The notes under the pieces were generated by a model. The model did no database searches. It was given only the letters and a program-made list of their open reading frames with translations, and was not told the DNA's origin. Positions 32,801-35,822 of a DNA stretch of 35,822 nt are shown here, piece after piece (position 1 is the stretch's first letter; every line of letters starts with the position of its first letter). The stretch lies in the NCBI GenBank assembly GCA_030747395.1, contig JASLKT010000002.1, positions 39,177-74,998 on the forward strand. The letters are read 5' to 3'. The translations under genes were made by a program, and so were the position numbers. The DNA is from Candidatus Thalassarchaeaceae archaeon. GTDB taxonomy: Archaea > Thermoplasmatota > Poseidoniia > Poseidoniales > Thalassarchaeaceae.

Positions 32801-32880
32801 GAGGGAAAGGAGAGTACCAAGATCTCGACATCGATGTGGTCGTAGCGAATAGTACCACAATGGATGCAATTCTCGATTAA
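29839..32880 (+). CDS. RND-superfamily (MMPL-like) exporter, paralogue 2
   Basis: A 1013-residue membrane protein. A ~60-residue cytosolic N-terminus leads into helix 1 (AVIVILLLVTGFIGQYSV), a large external domain (~80-380), five helices including GLGVDYALHLINRI, helix 7 (GWWAVILVAFLVSAGGLYMM), a second external domain (~620-820) and five helices including GIGVDDSIHIIDRI. Unlike paralogue 1, both external domains carry several cysteines in pairs (CEEIDDC, CAMEEH...DC, CPLC, DECWN...HPEC) and one EF-like 'DTNGDGIWD', which suits disulfide formation outside the cell. Substrate unknown; it lies directly before the GDSL esterase gene, so lipid-related export is an inference. A hairpin starts immediately after its stop codon. 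Confidence 0.88.
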   Translation: MSDSDSAGHEPAQPILPVAEGESIITRLRTLWSGLSDRMDSAGEIAHDAIEKPVRGLYGALHKSPGAVIVILLLVTGFIGQYSVDFQHQINGDVEVYLPDGAESKDLLLEVREGWSTDIVMLYIHTDNAIEGETRGTCEEIDDCEHNVTSVTVLNQLSYLEGDDDSSQGNYARGLDWDKEDRGRNDGVVWVLSPAQIIKEENSAQNRFRCAMEEHGVAGFNLEDCPITTASPNEGYVIPQDQNTVNEMVENAGSLMDSFVRDTNGDGIWDTAVIVMGIRFEMDGTQIDARPDPKGEVGETIKDHKAFLQYTKKLVYDASDKEICPLCARNYEVKLSPMWYENDDTGEQEWRTPDNGVRRAITVTGLTPVLHDVSDAVYEQLEYMLPWSLAFVAVTMLILHRNPKVLIICGTPIVMSLAVTFGITVMADIELTPMIIAAGPILIGLGVDYALHLINRIEEGRNERLEEAAEEAWRKQREGLRTEEIDAWDADVYLGATVDAVMTTGNAILLSALTTIVGFSVLAWPFLVPIKPMRTVGLTLVLGIACTFFFSMIMVPVLGWVLRYRKKGLESADKAWKKIGQVPVVGWWAVILVAFLVSAGGLYMMADTMGDDITGSSDEVPPGLESYQTLAEYSRVFEGGQTNMFIVDATEHTGENDAPIRDLDVLDSIAAMEERIDDVPETTTVSLVTILKAVHVDLGIPGVESQSLWEILHDECWNITRNPDFSDVLHPECLPYLGSSQPQMVNVAFDTLSVEIRSMLMNEVSDLAGGETQTLVYVNQPYINLRDAGALRNEIDGMLSAGFPTLPMVEVSELTGGLPLSLDINKGVHDAQTDATFMTMFVLLFVMAILFRSFRLAFFTMTAVGVVVLWQPLLMYSGDVNVNVFTAMVSTIVFGIGVDDSIHIIDRIREEKETPAGIVKTVSRTGQTIFETTATTCAGLGAGLLVDIPGLRNFFFLMMMLITFALLTSSILLPAMLVGWHTLMFRMRGKGEYQDLDIDVVVANSTTMDAILD

Positions 32881-32897
32881 TTCACCCTATGGGTGAA
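32881..32897 (+). terminator. TTCACCC-TAT-GGGTGAA hairpin after RND2
   Basis: A perfect 7-base stem with TAT centre starts on the base right after the RND2 stop codon. No T run follows, so it may be a 3'-end stabiliser or regulator site for the following esterase gene rather than a classical terminator. Confidence 0.45.
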
Positions 32898-32945
32898 AAA
32901 TCAGAATTGCGGTAGATTGAATGCGTGAATCTGACTAGACCACCC

Positions 32946-35609
32946 ATGAGCCGACGTGTCGCCATCCTCCTAGTGGCCTCGATGTTGGCCACTTCTTGGG
33001 TTGGTGCACTGACACCTGTACTGGCCACAGATTCCCGCTCAAACGAGGGCATGTCCATTGTCATTTCAAAAGAGGTTTGGACTTCATCTGAAACATTTGA
33101 GGCGACGGTTGGTCTATGGGGCCTCAGCATGGGGAGGGCGTATACATTGGAATGGCAAATTCGTACAGGAAATGGCACACTGGGCCCCAACGTAATCGTC
33201 GACAATGGATATCATAATTTCACTGCAAACTCTTCTGCGATACAAGTACAGATTGAAGCCAATCATCTAGATTCTTCATCGACACACCTTCATCGACTTC
33301 TTGTAGATTTGTCCGATAATAGTGGCTCCTTAATTGACAATCAAGCGAATTTTAGTTCGTTCACGAACACGTTGCCAGTTGCCTATTCAGACATCATCTT
33401 CTTTGGTGATTCTCTATCGGACATGGGCAACTCGTTCAACCAATGGGGAACACCTGATAGTCCCCCATATTGGAATGGAAGATTCTCCAATGGGGAAGTT
33501 TGGGCGGAGCAATTTGGTCGGTTTATGGGGTTGAGTATGAGTGCAGGTCGAGGCAGTGCAAATGGGAACAATCGTGCCTATGGCGGTGCTCATTCGGGTG
33601 ATGGAACATACCTATTTGTGATCCCAAATGTAGGCCAACAAGTTGACGATTATCTGCAAAATCGCCAAATCAATGCAAATGAATTGGTCGTCATTTTCTG
33701 TGGAGGGAATGACTTCGTGCACAGTGACGAAACCGATACTCAGCAAGTTGTGGATAATATCGAGGGGCATATGACTGATCTGACCGGTGCAGGGGCTACT
33801 GAATTCCTCATTCTTGACTTACCTCCACTTGACACGGTCCCCAGAGTTGCTGAAGAAAGAGATGCCGCGGGTGTTGCGGCTATGCATGAACGCATCCTTG
33901 ATTTCAATCAAAAATTACACACCATGCTAGACGATACCGTAAACAGTACATCACTGACCATTCATCGAGGAATGGCGTGGGGTATGTTTGACATTGTCTA
34001 CAACAATCCATCTCACTTCGGACTCACCAACATCACACACCCTGCCTGTGACCATGATGGATACACGTGTGAGGAGGGGGATACGATTGCTGCGAATGCA
34101 GAGGAATACATCTTTTTCGATAAAATGCACCCGACGTTGACCATGCACGATTTAATCGATTTGTACATCAGAGAATTGATGGGTGTTGACGATATAGATG
34201 GTGATGGCCTTGCCGACATTTATGATAATTGTACGAACACCTTGCCAGGTATAGAAATCGGGAGTGATGGCTGCGACATCCCGCCACCAGACACCGATGA
34301 GGATGGAGTCATCGACGATGAGGATGCATGTCCTGGGACAGATACCGGTTTGGGTGTGGATGAGAATGGTTGTGCAACCAATCAAATCGATTCGGATCAG
34401 GATGGTGTCATGGATGATGTAGACCAATGTCCAGATACACAACCGGGCTGGGAAGTAAACAGTATTGGATGCTCGTCATGGGAAACCGATGGTGATTCAG
34501 ATGGCGTTGTAGACGCCGAAGATGACTGTCCCAATACAGACCAAGGCGAAGACATTGATGGCGATGGTTGTGCAGACAATCAATTGGATTCAGATGATGA
34601 TGGTGTGACGGACGATTTGGATGCCTGTCCCGAAACACCGCGTGAAGAATTGGTTAACGAATTGGGGTGCTCAGGGTCACAGCTAGACGAGGATGCCGAT
34701 GGAATCTCCAATATCGACGATGCCTGTCCGAATACACCAATTGGAGAGGTGGAGGTCAATTCACAAGGATGCGGTCCATCTGAGAGAGATTCTGATGAGG
34801 ATGGAGTGAACGATCATATCGATACTTGCCCGGACACAGAATGGTTACATGAGACCGATGCGAATGGTTGTGCCGCCAATCAACGCGATACGGACGGCGA
34901 TGGACGGAAGGATTCCGTAGATGGTTGTCCAGAGGTGTGGGGTTCGTTGAATGGTTGCCCTATTCTATCCATTGAATTGGGCTTGGTTGAGTCGCCCGAT
35001 AGTGAAACGCGAACGGCCAATCTTTCCATTACGATTTCGTGTGAAAGTGATTGTCATATGTCTTGGGCACTGAAAGAGGGAGATGCAATTATTTCCGAAG
35101 ATGGAGATGCACTCAATGGAATCTATTACGTTAGTTACACGAACACTGTCGACGAATCGCGGGAATTGAATGCCCGGGTCAGTATTGATGGTATGTGGAA
35201 GGATACGATGCTGACAGTTTACTTCCCGCCAATTGGGGATGATACCGAATCTACCGACAATCAAACGGATTCTGTGAATCAAAACACGGATGCTAATCCT
35301 TCTGATGCGACAGGAAATCAAGATGTTGGATTTGAAATGGATTCAGGATCGATTGCCATGATTGCCATGCTGATTCTAGTCAACGTCGGTGTTGTGGCTG
35401 CCATCATGGCTGTTCGTTCAAAGTCTAGGGGAAAGAAAGATGGTCGCGAACTCTCAATGGCCGCTTTTGAGCGCGATTTGTTCGCCGATTCGGGGCCTGT
35501 GGCAAATATACCAGCAGCAGACCCACCCCCCATGATTGAGGCGGAATCCGTTCAACCAGTGGTTGCGGAAAACTCAGACTTGCCGAGCATCGAGGATCTA
35601 CTCGAATAA
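32946..35609 (+). CDS. Secreted GDSL/SGNH esterase with thrombospondin type 3-like Ca-binding repeats and membrane anchor
   Basis: 887 residues from ATG 32946 (GTG 32925 possible). Signal peptide MSRRVAILLVASMLATSWVGA. A beta-rich N-terminal domain (~30-145) precedes an SGNH hydrolase: block I FFGDSLSDMGNS with nucleophile Ser156, 'GRFSNGEVWAEQFGRF', 'GRGSANGNNRAYGGA', block III 'FCGGNDF', and block V 'DKMHPT' with Asp392 and His395. This is the lipase/phospholipase (thermolabile hemolysin-like) GDSL type. Residues ~410-670 hold about eight Asp-rich repeats of thrombospondin type 3 form (D-D-D-G-V-x-D...D-x-C-P), usually binding Ca. Then comes a beta domain, a membrane helix (IAMIAMLILVNVGVVAAIMA) and a ~60-residue acidic cytosolic tail. 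It could degrade lipids or esters at the cell surface. Confidence 0.9.
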   Translation: MSRRVAILLVASMLATSWVGALTPVLATDSRSNEGMSIVISKEVWTSSETFEATVGLWGLSMGRAYTLEWQIRTGNGTLGPNVIVDNGYHNFTANSSAIQVQIEANHLDSSSTHLHRLLVDLSDNSGSLIDNQANFSSFTNTLPVAYSDIIFFGDSLSDMGNSFNQWGTPDSPPYWNGRFSNGEVWAEQFGRFMGLSMSAGRGSANGNNRAYGGAHSGDGTYLFVIPNVGQQVDDYLQNRQINANELVVIFCGGNDFVHSDETDTQQVVDNIEGHMTDLTGAGATEFLILDLPPLDTVPRVAEERDAAGVAAMHERILDFNQKLHTMLDDTVNSTSLTIHRGMAWGMFDIVYNNPSHFGLTNITHPACDHDGYTCEEGDTIAANAEEYIFFDKMHPTLTMHDLIDLYIRELMGVDDIDGDGLADIYDNCTNTLPGIEIGSDGCDIPPPDTDEDGVIDDEDACPGTDTGLGVDENGCATNQIDSDQDGVMDDVDQCPDTQPGWEVNSIGCSSWETDGDSDGVVDAEDDCPNTDQGEDIDGDGCADNQLDSDDDGVTDDLDACPETPREELVNELGCSGSQLDEDADGISNIDDACPNTPIGEVEVNSQGCGPSERDSDEDGVNDHIDTCPDTEWLHETDANGCAANQRDTDGDGRKDSVDGCPEVWGSLNGCPILSIELGLVESPDSETRTANLSITISCESDCHMSWALKEGDAIISEDGDALNGIYYVSYTNTVDESRELNARVSIDGMWKDTMLTVYFPPIGDDTESTDNQTDSVNQNTDANPSDATGNQDVGFEMDSGSIAMIAMLILVNVGVVAAIMAVRSKSRGKKDGRELSMAAFERDLFADSGPVANIPAADPPPMIEAESVQPVVAENSDLPSIEDLLE

Positions 35610-35623
35610 GTGAGGGGAAGTCC

Positions 35624-35764
35624 ATGGCTACTTGTCATTATGCTGGTTGTAGAAGTGCCGCACAACATAGATGTGGTTGTTGCGGGAAATCATATTGTAG
35701 TTCTTGCATGGTATGCACTCGTTACCCGGCAGTGTGTGCATATTGTAGTGATGATGATGATTAA
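35624..35764 (+). CDS. 46-aa Cys-rich zinc-finger mini-protein
   Basis: Too short for the ORF track; read by hand. ATG 35624 follows GAGGGG by about 7 bases and the stop is TAA 35762-35764. The protein begins MATCHYAGCRSAAQHRCGCC and has ten Cys and two His in 46 residues, ending in four Asp. The order C-x4-C...H-x1-C-x-C-C...C-x2-C-x2-C...C-x2-C resembles AN1/B-box-type cross-brace fingers. It may bind two zinc ions. It lies 14 bases after the GDSL esterase stop and could share its mRNA. Function unknown. Confidence 0.7.
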   Translation: MATCHYAGCRSAAQHRCGCCGKSYCSSCMVCTRYPAVCAYCSDDDD

Positions 35765-35776
35765 CATGGCTGTAGA

Positions 35777-35822
35777 ATGAGAAGTAAAGCCGATAGTGTG
35801 CTTTTGATTACAAATCGATATG
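35777..35822 (+). CDS. Possible start of a gene cut by the window edge
   Basis: An ATG at 35777 opens a frame (MRSKADSVLLITNRY) that stays open to the end of the window. Only 15 residues are seen, so neither reality nor function can be judged. It follows the mini-protein by 12 bases. Confidence 0.3.
   Translation, partial: MRSKADSVLLITNRY

Overview
The window looks like chromosomal DNA of a planktonic euryarchaeon, most likely Marine Group II (Candidatus Poseidoniales) or a close Thermoplasmata-related lineage. Archaeal markers visible by eye are a DGGGP-synthase-like UbiA enzyme (archaeal ether lipids), RNA polymerase subunit L, archaeal EF-1 beta with its small zinc-finger neighbour, a GPN-loop GTPase, an archaeal DUF106-cmk-truB cluster and TruD. 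They are mixed with bacterial-type genes (GTP cyclohydrolase II, TusA, GDSL esterase, VKOR). The lineage call is inference; no 16S gene is present.

Layout. 1-6.1 kb: small winged-helix-like protein, DGGGP synthase, argF, GPN GTPase, and a 917-aa proline-rich/DUF11-like/zinc-ribbon protein. 6.1-9.4 kb: TPR protein diverging from DUF106-cmk-truB. 9.4-12.3 kb: a 220-bp spacer, a large secreted membrane-anchored protein, a GC-rich inverted-repeat segment and tRNA-His(GTG). 12.3-17.9 kb: ribA-tusA, a divergent archaeosortase/exosortase-like membrane protease, a DEAD-box helicase with a 71-aa partner and a HEAT-repeat protein, and a DUF2240 protein. 17.9-24.1 kb: RND/MMPL exporter, rpoL-truD, zinc finger-EF-1 beta, OB-fold protein and rlmE. 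24.1-27.7 kb: a secreted thioredoxin-like protein, a small unknown, and a translationally coupled epimerase-thioredoxin-VKOR operon. 27.7-28.7 kb: an A/T-rich orphan gene with a PD-(D/E)XK-like nuclease signature. 28.8-35.8 kb: GT2 glycosyltransferase, a second RND/MMPL protein, a secreted GDSL esterase with Ca-binding (thrombospondin type 3-like) repeats, a 46-aa zinc-finger mini-protein and the start of another possible gene.

Two themes run through the window. One is the cell surface: secreted repeat proteins, RND exporters, sugar-nucleotide epimerase, glycosyltransferase, sortase-like protease, and a VKOR/thioredoxin disulfide pathway that could oxidise the Cys-rich extracytoplasmic domains encoded nearby. 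The other is translation and RNA: truB, truD, rlmE, rpoL, EF-1 beta, DEAD helicase and tRNA-His. Coding density is very high. Most convergent genes abut or overlap at their stop codons, and many of the short intergenic gaps hold near-perfect palindromes with a 3-nt centre (CC-NAN-GG core). I see no CRISPR array, transposase, integrase or rRNA, and no single gene cluster I can confidently call a new system. The best candidates for follow-up are the archaeosortase-like protein, the coupled redox operon, the orphan nuclease-like gene and the triloop palindromes.
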